From CAZTDD01 sp964612675 (GTDB lineage: Bacteria; Hinthialibacterota; Hinthialibacteria; Hinthialibacterales; JAKPRU01): DNA of 64,000 nucleotides. The stretch covers positions 35,448-99,447 of the forward strand of contig CAZTDD010000010.1 of assembly GCA_964612675.1 (NCBI GenBank), given 5' to 3'. This document shows, piece by piece, positions 18,443 to 26,426 of this stretch. The notes beneath the pieces are model-generated. The model was not told the DNA's origin. It did not search any database and saw only the letters and a program-made list of their open reading frames with translations. Position numbers and translations under genes: made by a program. Positions within the stretch are counted from its first letter, which is position 1, and every line of letters begins with the position of its first letter.

Positions 18443-18805
18443 ATGGCGAGTAAAATGTGGGTTTTCTGTGGTTCTGATGATCCCCGGAAGGCGTTTCCGC
18501 CTTTTATGCTGGGGACGGGAGCAATTGCGACGGATATGGAGCTGACAATGTTCTTCACATTGGACGGCCTGAATATCGTTCGCAAAGGCGGTGCGGAGAA
18601 GATTCAACTGCCCGGTGCTCCCAAAACGCTGCCCGAATTTCTTGACGATGTACAACAGGCGGGGGCGACCCTGATCGCTTGTTCGGCGGCATTTCCCATT
18701 GTCGGGATCGAGGAGGAAGATCTGATTGACGGAGTGGAATGCGGAGGGGTCGCCACATTTGTAGCAGGGGCGGAAGAAGCCGATGTAGTGCTGACTTTCT
18801 GCTGA
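18443..18805 (+). CDS. DsrE-like sulfur-carrier family protein
   Basis: The 120-residue product has the DsrE/DsrF-like fold pattern: a WVFCGSDDPRKAFPPFMLGTGAIA N-terminus, TMFFTLDGLNIV, ATLIACSAAFPIVGIEEEDLI and ADVVLTF. Cys in LIACSAA occupies the place of the reactive Cys of DsrE-type proteins, and further Cys are near the start (FCGS), in GVECGG and at the very C-terminus. Such proteins accept persulfide sulfur from TusA. The position directly before tusA supports this. An AGGAAAAGAG site precedes the ATG. Confidence 0.88.
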   Translation: MASKMWVFCGSDDPRKAFPPFMLGTGAIATDMELTMFFTLDGLNIVRKGGAEKIQLPGAPKTLPEFLDDVQQAGATLIACSAAFPIVGIEEEDLIDGVECGGVATFVAGAEEADVVLTFC

Positions 18806-18871
18806 GAGCAAGAACGGACTCTGTTTCCATATTGATAGACGAATTCAAAAAACGCGTTTGGAGGTGAAACC

Positions 18872-19126
18872 ATGCCGGAAGTTGATTTAGAAACGATGCA
18901 GGCGGACAAAGTTGTGGATGCCCGAGGTAGTGCATGCCCAGGGCCTCTGTTGGAGGCCAAAAAAGCGATCGGGACGGTCCCGGTTGGCGGGACAATCGAG
19001 GTGCTCTCCGGCGATCCTTCAACGAAGAACGATCTGCCTAAGTGGGCCGGAAAAGTAGGGCACAATTTCTTAGGGGCGGTTCCTGCCGAGGGATACGACC
19101 GGATGTTCATAACGCGTGGGAAATGA
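18872..19126 (+). CDS. tusA: TusA-family sulfurtransferase
   Basis: The 84-residue product has the TusA core: VVDARGSACPGPLLEAKKAI, with the CPGPLL sulfur-carrying Cys near residue 23, followed by PVGGTIEVLSGDPSTKNDLPKWAGKVGH. TusA binds sulfur as a persulfide and hands it on to partners such as DsrE. A TTTGGAGGTG ribosome site precedes the ATG. The C-terminal GYDRMFITRG pattern is typical of TusA proteins encoded beside DsrE and Hdr-like genes and unlike the tRNA-thiolation TusA of enterics. Confidence 0.93.
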   Translation: MPEVDLETMQADKVVDARGSACPGPLLEAKKAIGTVPVGGTIEVLSGDPSTKNDLPKWAGKVGHNFLGAVPAEGYDRMFITRGK

Positions 19127-19193
19127 TTCAGCTCAACGGACGAAAGATATTGCTCAGGTTAGGACTTGGATTGATTTGAGCAATGGTTGTCCA

Positions 19194-19234
19194 CCTTTTC
19201 CTGTCCTCTCGCCGCAAGGGGGGCCAGGAAAAGG
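19194..19234 (+). terminator. Hairpin between tusA and the FlpD-like gene
   Basis: Perfect 10-base inverted repeat: CCTTTTCCTG at 19194-19203 and CAGGAAAAGG at 19225-19234, with a 21-base loop. There is no T-run after it, so it is more likely an mRNA processing or stabilising stem, or a partial attenuator, than a strong terminator. It supports starting the next gene downstream at 19267. Confidence 0.5.
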
Positions 19235-19266
19235 GCATATCTTATGTCGCTCATGGTGTAGGCATT

Positions 19267-19707
19267 ATGGCTGAAATAAACGAAAAACCACAGACGAAGA
19301 TTCTGATTCTGGCCACGGATTCGTGCGCATATCCCGGTGCGGATAACGTCGGTCAGATTCACGCCGAGTATCCGGCAAACACCTATATTATTCGAATCCC
19401 TGCGCCGGTTTTACTTCCCGAGAGGTTCTACCTCCAATGCATCGAAAAGGGAATCGATGCCGTCATCGTCATGAGCTGCGGCCATGAGTGTCCGTACGAG
19501 GGCGCTTACGAGCGTCTTGCGCAACGCATCGGCCAGGTCCAGCAGAAGATGCGCGAGCGAGGTCTCGATCCGAGACGATTAAGGCTTTGCGCAATCTGCA
19601 CTGTCTGTTCACGGGCTTTTCTCAAAGAAATCAACCAAATGAACGATCTTCTCTCTGAGCTCTCTCAGTCTGAACCGACCGGGAGTGCGGAGAAGGTCCG
19701 TCAATGA
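19267..19707 (+). CDS. FlpD/MvhD-like iron-sulfur electron transfer protein (stand-alone)
   Basis: The 146-residue product matches the FlpD/MvhD domain (methyl-viologen-reducing hydrogenase delta type): DSCAYPGADNVGQIHAEYP, IRIPAPVLLPERFYLQCIEKGIDAVIVMSCG, HECPYEGAYERLAQRI and GLDPRRLRLCAICTVC. Cys residues in each motif could ligate a cluster. In Qmo complexes this domain is fused to the end of QmoB, and in methanogens it bridges hydrogenase to HdrA. Here it is a separate gene two genes before two HdrA-like genes whose products lack it. Start 19267 is chosen because the upstream hairpin would fall inside a longer frame; the ribosome site is weak. Confidence 0.82.
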   Translation: MAEINEKPQTKILILATDSCAYPGADNVGQIHAEYPANTYIIRIPAPVLLPERFYLQCIEKGIDAVIVMSCGHECPYEGAYERLAQRIGQVQQKMRERGLDPRRLRLCAICTVCSRAFLKEINQMNDLLSELSQSEPTGSAEKVRQ

Positions 19708-19788
19708 ACGGACGAAGGATCCATGTCGTGGTCGGGAGTGGGGTGGGAAAAGACAAAACAAGCAAGAATAGAACGGAGGAGTAACGAC

Positions 19789-19992
19789 ATGCCCATTTAT
19801 GAGTATCAATGCAAACAATGTGGTCACGTGACCGCCGCTCTGCAAAGGGCCGGCTCGTCGGAAAACCCACTGTGCGAGAGTTGCGGTTCGGAAGAAACCG
19901 CGAAGATCTTTTCTACGTTTGCGGTTGATCGCAGCGCTTCCTCCTCTTCGGGTGGCTCCAGCTGTCCGACGGGCACATGTCCACTGTCCTGA
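19789..19992 (+). CDS. FmdB-family zinc ribbon protein
   Basis: The 67-residue protein starts MPIYEYQCKQCGH and has a second CESCGSEE pair, giving the CxxC-x(n)-CxxC zinc ribbon of the FmdB regulatory family. The tail is Ser/Gly-rich and ends CPTGTCPLS with two more Cys. A CGGAGGAG ribosome site precedes the ATG. Function in the family is unclear. In this operon it may be a metal- or sulfur-binding accessory. Confidence 0.88.
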   Translation: MPIYEYQCKQCGHVTAALQRAGSSENPLCESCGSEETAKIFSTFAVDRSASSSSGGSSCPTGTCPLS

Positions 19993-20090
19993 GCAAGGGA
20001 AACGGAGAGGGGATGGATGCACACGGAGCCCCCGAGGCACCATCCCCTTGAAGAAAAATCACAAAAACTCATTCGAAGACATGGAAGAAA

Positions 20091-21455
20091 ATGGATAAAA
20101 GAGAATTAACAGTCGATGTGCTTGTGATTGGTGGTGGTATCGCAGGGCTCCAGGCGGCTCTGGACTCGGCGGATCAAGGCTTCCAAGTACTCCTTATTGA
20201 AAAAGAGCCGAGCATTGGGGGAAAAATGATCGGGCTGAGTAAGGTGTTCCCTACGCTGGACTGCTCGAGCTGTATCTGCACCCCCCGGATGGCCGCGGCG
20301 GCTCATCATGAGAACATTACCATCCGGACATACGCAGAGGTAAAAGAAATCGAACAGACGCACCGCAGGTTTGAAGCCACTGTTGTTCAAAAACCCCGAT
20401 ATGTCGAAGAAGATGATTGTACCGGGTGTCGACTTTGTGAATATGCGTGTCCCATCGAGGTCCCGGACGAATTCGACGGCAACTTGGGCGTCCGGAGGTC
20501 GATCTACGTCCCATTTTCCAACGCGATTCCGCAGGTTGCACTTCTCGACGTCGACAATTGTATTTTCTGTGGCCTTTGTGAAAAAGCCTGTCCCACGAAC
20601 GCGGTAAATTTTCTCGATGAGCCGCAAGAGTTTTCTGTTCAGGCAGGTGCGGTGATCCTAACCACCGGTTACACCCTGACTCCCATCGATGCCAAGAAAG
20701 AGTACGGCGGTGGGCGATTACGCAACGTCCTGGATCCGTTGCAGGTCGAGAGATTGTTGGCTCCCCACGGTCCGTACGGCCGGGTGTTGCGTCCCTCAGA
20801 TGGAAAAGTACCGGACTCGGTGGCCTACGTTCAGTGTGCCGGATCGCGCGATCTGAGCCTGGGGGTTCCCTACTGTTCACGCGTTTGCTGCATGTATGCC
20901 ATGAAACAGGCGATGCTTCTCTCCGGTGCGCTTCCGCTGGTCGAAGTGACTATCTACTACATGGATATTCGCGCCTTCGGCAAAGGTTTTGAGGAGTTCT
21001 ATCAGAATGCAAAGGCAATGGGGATCGAGTTTGTCAAAGCAAAAGTGGCAAAAATCACTGAAGACGGAGAACAGAATCCACTTGTACGATTTGAAGCAAT
21101 CGAAAACGATGGTCGAGTCGAGGAGCGTCAACACGACATGGTCGTATTGTCGCTCGGGATGCTGCCTGCTTTGAACACCGACGGGAGTATTCCCATTAGT
21201 GAAGCGGAAGACGGTTTCGTTCATTGTAAACAGCCAAAATTGGCACCATGCCGCACCGAGCAAGACGGAATTTTCGTAGCGGGGACCGCCGCCGGTCCCA
21301 AAGATATCCCCGACTCGATCGTGGAAGCGGGAGCAGCCGCGATAGAGGCGGCCGCTTACTTACGGGCTCACGGCCATACGACCCGCGAAACCAAACCACT
21401 CGATACCGAACCGGCGTACGAGGAATCGACTTCGTATGCGCTGCATGGAGTGTAA
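20091..21455 (+). CDS. HdrA-like / QmoA-type flavoprotein with two ferredoxin clusters
   Basis: The 454-residue product has the FAD-binding VIGGGIAGLQAALD motif at residues 12-25. The HdrA-typical KVFPTLDCSSCICTPRM segment carries Cys58, 61 and 63. Two [4Fe-4S] motifs follow, CTGCRLCEYAC (residues 110-120) and CIFCGLCEKAC (157-167). Later come YVQCAGSRD, PYCSRVCCMYAMKQA and YYMDIRAFGKGFEEFY, all shared with HdrA/QmoA. Such subunits pass electrons through FAD and clusters in the cytoplasm. Compared with its neighbour it keeps the HdrA Cys cluster but lacks the N-terminal CHCGGN domain. Confidence 0.88.
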   Translation: MDKRELTVDVLVIGGGIAGLQAALDSADQGFQVLLIEKEPSIGGKMIGLSKVFPTLDCSSCICTPRMAAAAHHENITIRTYAEVKEIEQTHRRFEATVVQKPRYVEEDDCTGCRLCEYACPIEVPDEFDGNLGVRRSIYVPFSNAIPQVALLDVDNCIFCGLCEKACPTNAVNFLDEPQEFSVQAGAVILTTGYTLTPIDAKKEYGGGRLRNVLDPLQVERLLAPHGPYGRVLRPSDGKVPDSVAYVQCAGSRDLSLGVPYCSRVCCMYAMKQAMLLSGALPLVEVTIYYMDIRAFGKGFEEFYQNAKAMGIEFVKAKVAKITEDGEQNPLVRFEAIENDGRVEERQHDMVVLSLGMLPALNTDGSIPISEAEDGFVHCKQPKLAPCRTEQDGIFVAGTAAGPKDIPDSIVEAGAAAIEAAAYLRAHGHTTRETKPLDTEPAYEESTSYALHGV

Positions 21456-21460
21456 GCCTT

Positions 21461-23509
21461 ATGCTGGATGATTCGTTTGAACACGATGAGTCGCGCTCAG
21501 AAAACGGAGACCTGCGGATCGGAGTTTATGTCTGCCATTGCGGTGGCAACATCTCCGACGTTGTCGATGTAGAGAAAGTCGTGGAAGCGGCAGGGAAGCT
21601 ACCGGATGTCGCGATAGCGCGGCGGAACACGTTCATGTGCTCGGACCCCGGCCAGAATATGATCGCCGAGGACATCCATAATGAGAACCTGAACCGTGTG
21701 GTTGTAGCCGCTTGTTCTCCCAGCCTGCACGAGTTGACGTTTCGCCAGACGCTGGGTCGCTCGGGACTGAATCCGTATCTCTATGAGCATTGTAACATTC
21801 GCGAGCAAGTCAGCTGGGTTACGAAATCGAACCCGGAGGGATCGACAGACAAGGCGATCCGGTTGGTCGCCGCAGGCGTAGCGAAGGCGAGGTATCTACA
21901 ACCGCTGGAGCCCATTCGAGTTGACGCGAAGAGTACTGTGGTCGTGATTGGGGGCGGAGTCACCGGCTTGCGTTGTGCCTCGGATCTCGCCCGCCGGGGG
22001 ATGGTGGTTACATTGCTCGAAAGGTCGCCGTTCCTCGGCGGGCGGATGGCGCAACTCGACCGCGTCTATCCAACGGAAGACCGTGCCCGCGATCTTCTCC
22101 GCACATTGCTGGATGAAGTCACCCAGAACCCGAATATCACAATTCACACACTGGCCGAGGTCACCCATGTCTCCGGGTACGTCGGTAATTTCGATGTGAA
22201 AGTAACCTTGCATCCGCGTGGTGTGAAGGCGGGATTGGACCAACGATCGACGACTACCGCCATGAATGCCTGTCCGGAAAGCACAAAGAATGAATTCGAC
22301 CATGGTCTGACGAAGCGAAAAGCAATCTATTCACCGTATCCGGGTTGCTATCCGCCGACTCCGGCTATCGACTGGCAAATCTGCACCCGTTGCGGTGAAT
22401 GTGCGAATGCGCTTGGGGGAGACGGAATCGACCTGAATGAACCGTCACAGGAAATAAACGTGAATGCCGGGGCGTTGGTATTGGCGACCGGATTCGATCC
22501 TTACGAACCGCGGCACGGCGAGTATGGATACGGCGAGTATCCTGCCGTGATTACGCTGCCTCAGCTTGTTCGTCTTCTCGATCCGGAGGGCCCGACACAG
22601 GGCAAACTGGAATATCAAGGCCGAGCCGTTAAGAACGTCTGTATCATCCACTGTGTCGGCAGTCGGCAAATCGAAGGGATTCACGAACCAGGGCCGGACG
22701 GAGAATTGAATAGACACTGCTCGCGCTTTTGTTGCACGGCCAGCCTCCAGGCGGCAACTGAAATTCGTGAGCGGTTTCCGGAGGTCAATGTTTACGATTT
22801 CTACCAAGATATTCGTACTTATGGCAGAGGTCACGAGGATTACTACCAGAGTGCGTCTGAGCGAGGAGTGATGTTCTTTCGGTATACGGCCGAAGAGCCG
22901 CCCCAGGTGGACGCCGGTGGCAATGGGGCTCCTCTCGCTGTAAGAGTGAAAGACACGCTGACCTTCAGCGAAGAAGTTGAAGCGCCCGCCGATCTGGTCG
23001 TACTCGCCACGGGAATGGTGCCGCACAATATTCCAAGCCTGGTCGAGTCCCTCAAACTCCCGCGAAGCGCCGATGGATTTCTTCAAGAAGTTCACCCGAA
23101 GCTGCGCCCCGTCGAGTTGGCGGTGAATGGCGTCCTGATCGCGGGAACTTGTCAGGCTCCGATGGACATCACCGAAAGTTGTGCGGCCGCTTCCGCTGCA
23201 AGTGCGAAAACTGCGGCGATTTTGTCAAAAGGCTATATTCAGCTCGATCCGTTTGTCGCCCAAGTCGACCCCGAGTTGTGCCGGGGGGAAGCAAAATGTG
23301 TTGACGAATGCAAAGCGACACATGCCATTTCCATGGTCGAGCGGGAAATTGACGGACGATCGATCCCTCAAGCTCAAGTGAATCCCGCGCTCTGTAAAGG
23401 CTGTGGTATGTGTGTTGCTGCATGTCCACACGGTGCGATCCAGGTGGCCGGCTGGCGACTCAGGCAATTCGAGGCAATGGTGGACGCTCTTGTCGAGGAG
23501 TATGCATAA
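21461..23509 (+). CDS. HdrA-like / QmoB-type flavoprotein lacking its FlpD domain
   Basis: Starting at the ATG at 21461, five bases after the previous stop, the 682-residue protein opens with the HdrA N-terminal domain (GVYVCHCGGNISDVV, residues 21-35; AACSPSLHELTFR near 84-96). It continues with an FAD motif VVIGGGVTGLRC (161-172), YCSRFCC-like HCSRFCCTASLQAATEI, and two C-terminal ferredoxin motifs, the last CKGCGMCVAACPHGAI. Where HdrA has its Cys cluster after the FAD motif, this protein reads DRVYPTEDRARDLL with no Cys, and an internal CTRCGEC motif has lost its fourth Cys. QmoB proteins normally end in FlpD; this one stops after the ferredoxin. Confidence 0.87.
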   Translation: MLDDSFEHDESRSENGDLRIGVYVCHCGGNISDVVDVEKVVEAAGKLPDVAIARRNTFMCSDPGQNMIAEDIHNENLNRVVVAACSPSLHELTFRQTLGRSGLNPYLYEHCNIREQVSWVTKSNPEGSTDKAIRLVAAGVAKARYLQPLEPIRVDAKSTVVVIGGGVTGLRCASDLARRGMVVTLLERSPFLGGRMAQLDRVYPTEDRARDLLRTLLDEVTQNPNITIHTLAEVTHVSGYVGNFDVKVTLHPRGVKAGLDQRSTTTAMNACPESTKNEFDHGLTKRKAIYSPYPGCYPPTPAIDWQICTRCGECANALGGDGIDLNEPSQEINVNAGALVLATGFDPYEPRHGEYGYGEYPAVITLPQLVRLLDPEGPTQGKLEYQGRAVKNVCIIHCVGSRQIEGIHEPGPDGELNRHCSRFCCTASLQAATEIRERFPEVNVYDFYQDIRTYGRGHEDYYQSASERGVMFFRYTAEEPPQVDAGGNGAPLAVRVKDTLTFSEEVEAPADLVVLATGMVPHNIPSLVESLKLPRSADGFLQEVHPKLRPVELAVNGVLIAGTCQAPMDITESCAAASAASAKTAAILSKGYIQLDPFVAQVDPELCRGEAKCVDECKATHAISMVEREIDGRSIPQAQVNPALCKGCGMCVAACPHGAIQVAGWRLRQFEAMVDALVEEYA

Positions 23510-23514
23510 GACCG

Positions 23515-23826
23515 ATGACCGATACAACGATCCAAACCAACAAAACCGAAAAACCCAAGAAACCCATACAAGTTCTCCGTGAACGGCGAGGCGGTGTACC
23601 AAAGGAACTGGCTGCGCTTCGGCGTGACCAATCGAAGATCCGTAAAACACTGACAGAATCACTTCACGACGGTCCGAAGACCGTGCCCGAACTGGCCAAT
23701 GCCACCGGCATCCCTTCGCACACGACCCTTTGGTACCTCATGGGGTTGAAGAAGTATGGCAAAGTGATCGAGAAGGAAGAACGGGATGGGTACTACGAGT
23801 ACGCACTGAAGGAGGGAGAAGAGTGA
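23515..23826 (+). CDS. Small winged-helix DNA-binding-like protein inside the operon
   Basis: The 103-residue product has a Lys/Thr-rich N-terminal tail, then a helix-turn-helix (KTVPELANATGIPSHTTLWYLMGLKKYGKVIEKEERDGYYEYAL) that reads as a winged helix of the ArsR/MarR style. It lies between the QmoB-like and QmoC-like genes and overlaps the next gene by four bases (GTGA), implying translational coupling. It could be a regulator of this operon or a structural adaptor; I favour neither strongly. No Cys is present, so it does not sense by thiols. Confidence 0.7.
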   Translation: MTDTTIQTNKTEKPKKPIQVLRERRGGVPKELAALRRDQSKIRKTLTESLHDGPKTVPELANATGIPSHTTLWYLMGLKKYGKVIEKEERDGYYEYALKEGEE

Positions 23827-24980
23827 GTATTCAAGTTGATCCGGAATTGAAGAAAAAAATAGCACGCCTTGGAGGCGATTCAATCGATACATGCTTCAAT
23901 TGTGGTAATTGTACTGCGATCTGTCCCTTGTCGCGTGACTCAACCGTCTTTCCGAGAAAAACCGTTCGATATCTTCAATTGGGATTGAAAGACAAATTGA
24001 TCGAGTCCGCTGAGCCATGGCTCTGCTATTATTGTGGGGAATGCTCCGATACCTGTCCGCGAAACGCCAATCCGGGCGAGTTGATGATGGCGACGCGTCG
24101 ATACCTCATCTCGGAATATGATTGGACGGGGCTATCGAAACGATTGTATCTATCCAAAGCATGGGAGTTCGGGGCGTTGCTTGTCGTGGCTCTATTTGTC
24201 GTCGGACTCTTTGTCTTCTCCGGTTCTTTCACTGAGGAAAGAATGGTAACCACCCACGTATCCGTGGATACATTCGCGCCTGTCGAATGGGTTCATTACG
24301 GCGACCTCACCTTGGCGGCGATCCTGGGCGTTCTTCTTCTCTCCAACGCTTACAGAATGGGCTCCTTCATCCTCGGCAATGAAAAGGCTGCCAAGATTCC
24401 CCTATGGATTTACGCTCAGGAATTCAAAACAATGCTTGTTCACGGACTCACTCAACTCCGTTGGCGAGAGTGCGACTCGAAGAAAACGGCAAGCCGTTGG
24501 CTGAAGCATCTTCTTCTGGTGACGGGATATAGCACGATGTTTATACTCGTGGTTCTGCTTCTGCCATGGTTCCAGGAAGACTCGACGGATTTCAACTGGC
24601 TTAGTCTTCCTGGATATTACGCGACTGTTGTCCTACTTTATGTGACCGGCGACGCGATGATCGGCCGTCTAAAAAAACAAGAAGAGATACACAAGTTCTC
24701 TCACTTCTCCGATTGGATGTTTTTGATCCTGCTGTTTCTGACGGCGTTGACCGGCATCTTCATGCATCTGTTCCGCATGCTGAATCTGCCGCTTCCCACT
24801 TACTACACCTATGTGATTCACCTGGCTATCGCCGTCCCCATGCTTGTCGTGGAGGTACCGTTCAGCAAATGGTCGCACCTGCTCTATCGGCCCTTGGCGA
24901 TTTATCTTCTGGCGGTCGAGGAACGAGCGAGGGAATTTGTTTCGTCTCAAGAACCCGGCGTTGCGACCGCTTCCAGTTAG
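23823..24980 (+). CDS. QmoC-like membrane HdrC-cytochrome b fusion protein
   Basis: I start at GTG 23823, which overlaps the preceding stop and has a GGAGGGAG ribosome site. The 385-residue product has an HdrC-like N-terminal domain with two [4Fe-4S] motifs, CFNCGNCTAICP (Cys24-34) and CYYCGECSDTCP (Cys68-78). It then has a membrane domain of about six helices of the NarI/HdrE cytochrome b type, with His in VHGL, LKHL, HFSDW and MHLFRML available for haem. Length and order match QmoC (about 385). It would exchange electrons between the quinone pool and the cytoplasmic Hdr-like subunits. Confidence 0.88.
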   Translation: MSIQVDPELKKKIARLGGDSIDTCFNCGNCTAICPLSRDSTVFPRKTVRYLQLGLKDKLIESAEPWLCYYCGECSDTCPRNANPGELMMATRRYLISEYDWTGLSKRLYLSKAWEFGALLVVALFVVGLFVFSGSFTEERMVTTHVSVDTFAPVEWVHYGDLTLAAILGVLLLSNAYRMGSFILGNEKAAKIPLWIYAQEFKTMLVHGLTQLRWRECDSKKTASRWLKHLLLVTGYSTMFILVVLLLPWFQEDSTDFNWLSLPGYYATVVLLYVTGDAMIGRLKKQEEIHKFSHFSDWMFLILLFLTALTGIFMHLFRMLNLPLPTYYTYVIHLAIAVPMLVVEVPFSKWSHLLYRPLAIYLLAVEERAREFVSSQEPGVATASS

Positions 24981-25029
24981 GAACCGAAACCGTTGCCGTC
25001 GCCAGAGCATTCTCGACATGGGAGTTTGT

Positions 25030-25398
25030 TTATTCCTTGCCTGTATCCCTTTGTTCCGACTCTGGTGGCGGTTCATTCTGAAGAACAGAATCCCTTGGAC
25101 CCGCTACGCCGGGCGGATCTTTCGTGAGTTCTCTCAAAAGCGTTTCCACGAGAGGAGGACGCAACAGATAATAACAGCGGAGCGAGCCGTTGGAGCGGCA
25201 ACCGACCAAACCGGCCTTTCTCAAAATAGCAAGGTGCTGCGACAGATTCGGTTGCGAAGTGCTCACAATTTGTTGGACGTCCTGAACACATTTTGCTCCC
25301 TGCATCAGGTGCCGCAAGATGGAGAGACGGACCGGGTGGGCGGCGGCTTTCAGGAAAGCTACGGCTTGATTCCACTTCGGGTCGCTCGCGTGGTTCAT
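25030..25398 (-). CDS. ArsR-family transcriptional repressor
   Basis: The 122-residue product has the ArsR/SmtB winged helix: FLKAAAHPVRLSILRHLMQG, then AKCVQDVQQIVSTSQPNLSQHLAILRKAGLVGCRSNGSLRCYYLL. The KCVQDV segment sits where classical ArsR has its ELCVCD metal site; only the first Cys is kept, and two more Cys (residues 67 and 75) lie in the recognition-wing region. Such thiol arrangements fit persulfide or redox sensing as in SqrR/BigR-type repressors. It is convergent with the Qmo-like operon, and its own promoter carries elements shared with that operon. Confidence 0.9.
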   Translation of the reverse strand: MNHASDPKWNQAVAFLKAAAHPVRLSILRHLMQGAKCVQDVQQIVSTSQPNLSQHLAILRKAGLVGCRSNGSLRCYYLLRPPLVETLLRELTKDPPGVAGPRDSVLQNEPPPESEQRDTGKE

Positions 25399-25431
25399 GG
25401 TTTCCGACCTATGACCAGAGTTGCACTTGAT

Positions 25432-25476
25432 CTAATATAAGCATATTATTATATGACGTCCGCCTTTGAAAGTCCA
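25432..25476 (-). promoter_or_regulatory. arsR promoter and operator
   Basis: On the minus strand a -35 TGGACT (25476-25471) is 17 bases from a -10 TATAAT (25453-25448) inside the palindrome CATATTATTATATG (25442-25455). The near-palindrome CTAATATAAG (25432-25441) follows downstream. ATATAAGCATATT (25435-25447) is the reverse complement of the 17198 element with one mismatch. Autorepression by the ArsR product is inferred. Confidence 0.55.
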
Positions 25477-25646
25477 GCTCCAAAGCACAAAAACGAACAG
25501 AGATATTCAAAAAAAGAGCCACTCGCTCCACGATTGAGCGGCACAGGTCTGCGTCGCCTTTCTGTTCCCACGGATTCTGTTCTGTCCCCTACAACTCACC
25601 CGATACAATGGATCGTTCATGAAGAAAAAAGGACATGGTTTCCGCC

Positions 25647-25679
25647 TTGCTTATATAAGAATCGGGACATATAATAATA
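25647..25679 (+). promoter_or_regulatory. Promoter with palindromic operator before the sensor gene set
   Basis: A -35 TTGCTT (25647-25652) and a -10 TATAAT (25670-25675) are separated by 17 bases. The perfect palindrome CTTATATAAG (25650-25659) overlaps the -35 box. CATATAATAATA (25668-25679) is identical to the minus strand of the arsR promoter. It reads into the small gene at 25722. The rest of 25399-25721 holds no gene. Confidence 0.6.
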
Positions 25680-25721
25680 GTGGAAACAATGAACGTCGAA
25701 AGCATCGAAAGGAGTTGCATC

Positions 25722-25907
25722 ATGTTGACTCAATCTGCCACTCAATCCCATGATTTCGAACCGCACAAGCCCGCCCGCCCCATGGTGATCGTCAAGGACC
25801 AAAAAGGAGATCGCTGGCTCTGTGACCAAGGGGTCGAAGCGGACAAAAATCTTCGAGAGCAAGGCTGCTGGAATTGCGGCGATCTGATGTTCAATCGGAA
25901 TGATTGA
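25722..25907 (+). CDS. Small Cys-containing protein of unknown function
   Basis: The 61-residue frame starts at ATG 25722 after an AAAGGAG ribosome site. It contains three Cys: one in DRWLCDQGV and a CWNC pair near the C-terminus. This could form a partial zinc or redox site. I do not recognise a family. It is the first gene after the palindromic promoter and is followed by a receiver protein and a Cys-PAS kinase, so a role in the same redox or sulfur response is inferred. Confidence 0.65.
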   Translation: MLTQSATQSHDFEPHKPARPMVIVKDQKGDRWLCDQGVEADKNLREQGCWNCGDLMFNRND

Positions 25908-25999
25908 CGGTAGGTTTCTGTGACAGACTTACGCATCAATACCCGACTCTTAGGGCGGTGCCGGTTTGGTGTGGGGGAGAGAAAAGAAGGTGGATGAAT

Positions 26000-26422
26000 A
26001 TGAATGGGAAGATTCTTGTGATCGAAGACAACCCCGATATGAGGGAATTTCTGAAAACGCTGCTGAAGGACAATGACTATACGGTTTATCTTGCGAAAGA
26101 CTTTGAGGAAGGATTGCGATTTGCAGCACAAGAAAGGCCGGATGTGGTCACGCTCGATTTGTTGCTCCCGGGTCGGACGGGTTTCAGACTGTTCCGTGTA
26201 TTGCGCACAGACCGAGCCTTGAACGATATTCCCATCATCGTAATCACCGGGGTTGTCACACCGGAATACCCTCGAATTCACCTCAGAAAATTCTTCGACG
26301 AGGAACGGTCAGTACGCAAGCCGGAGGAATTTCTTGAAAAGCCAATCGACGAAGAACAATTTCTTGCCGCAGTTGGCAGATGTATCGCATACAAACGCTA
26401 TTCTCCCGCTTTCTGCTATTGA
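26000..26422 (+). CDS. Single-domain CheY-like response regulator
   Basis: Two close ATGs exist; 26000 (MNGKILVIEDN) has the better spacing to AGAAGGTGG than 25994. The 140-residue product is a receiver domain alone: acidic pocket IEDN, phosphoacceptor Asp in VVTLDLLLPGRTG, Thr in IIVITG and Lys in FLEKPIDEE. There is no output domain, so it must act by protein contact or phosphotransfer. The kinase gene begins five bases after its stop. Confidence 0.9.
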   Translation: MNGKILVIEDNPDMREFLKTLLKDNDYTVYLAKDFEEGLRFAAQERPDVVTLDLLLPGRTGFRLFRVLRTDRALNDIPIIVITGVVTPEYPRIHLRKFFDEERSVRKPEEFLEKPIDEEQFLAAVGRCIAYKRYSPAFCY

Positions 26423-26426
26423 GTGG

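Noticed and set aside
18370..18453. A 27-codon Lys/Arg-rich frame (MKKKPKRKYRSKTEF...) between DUF89 and DsrE
   Set aside because: It overlaps the DsrE start and its ribosome site, and has no good site of its own; a basic short frame arises easily here.
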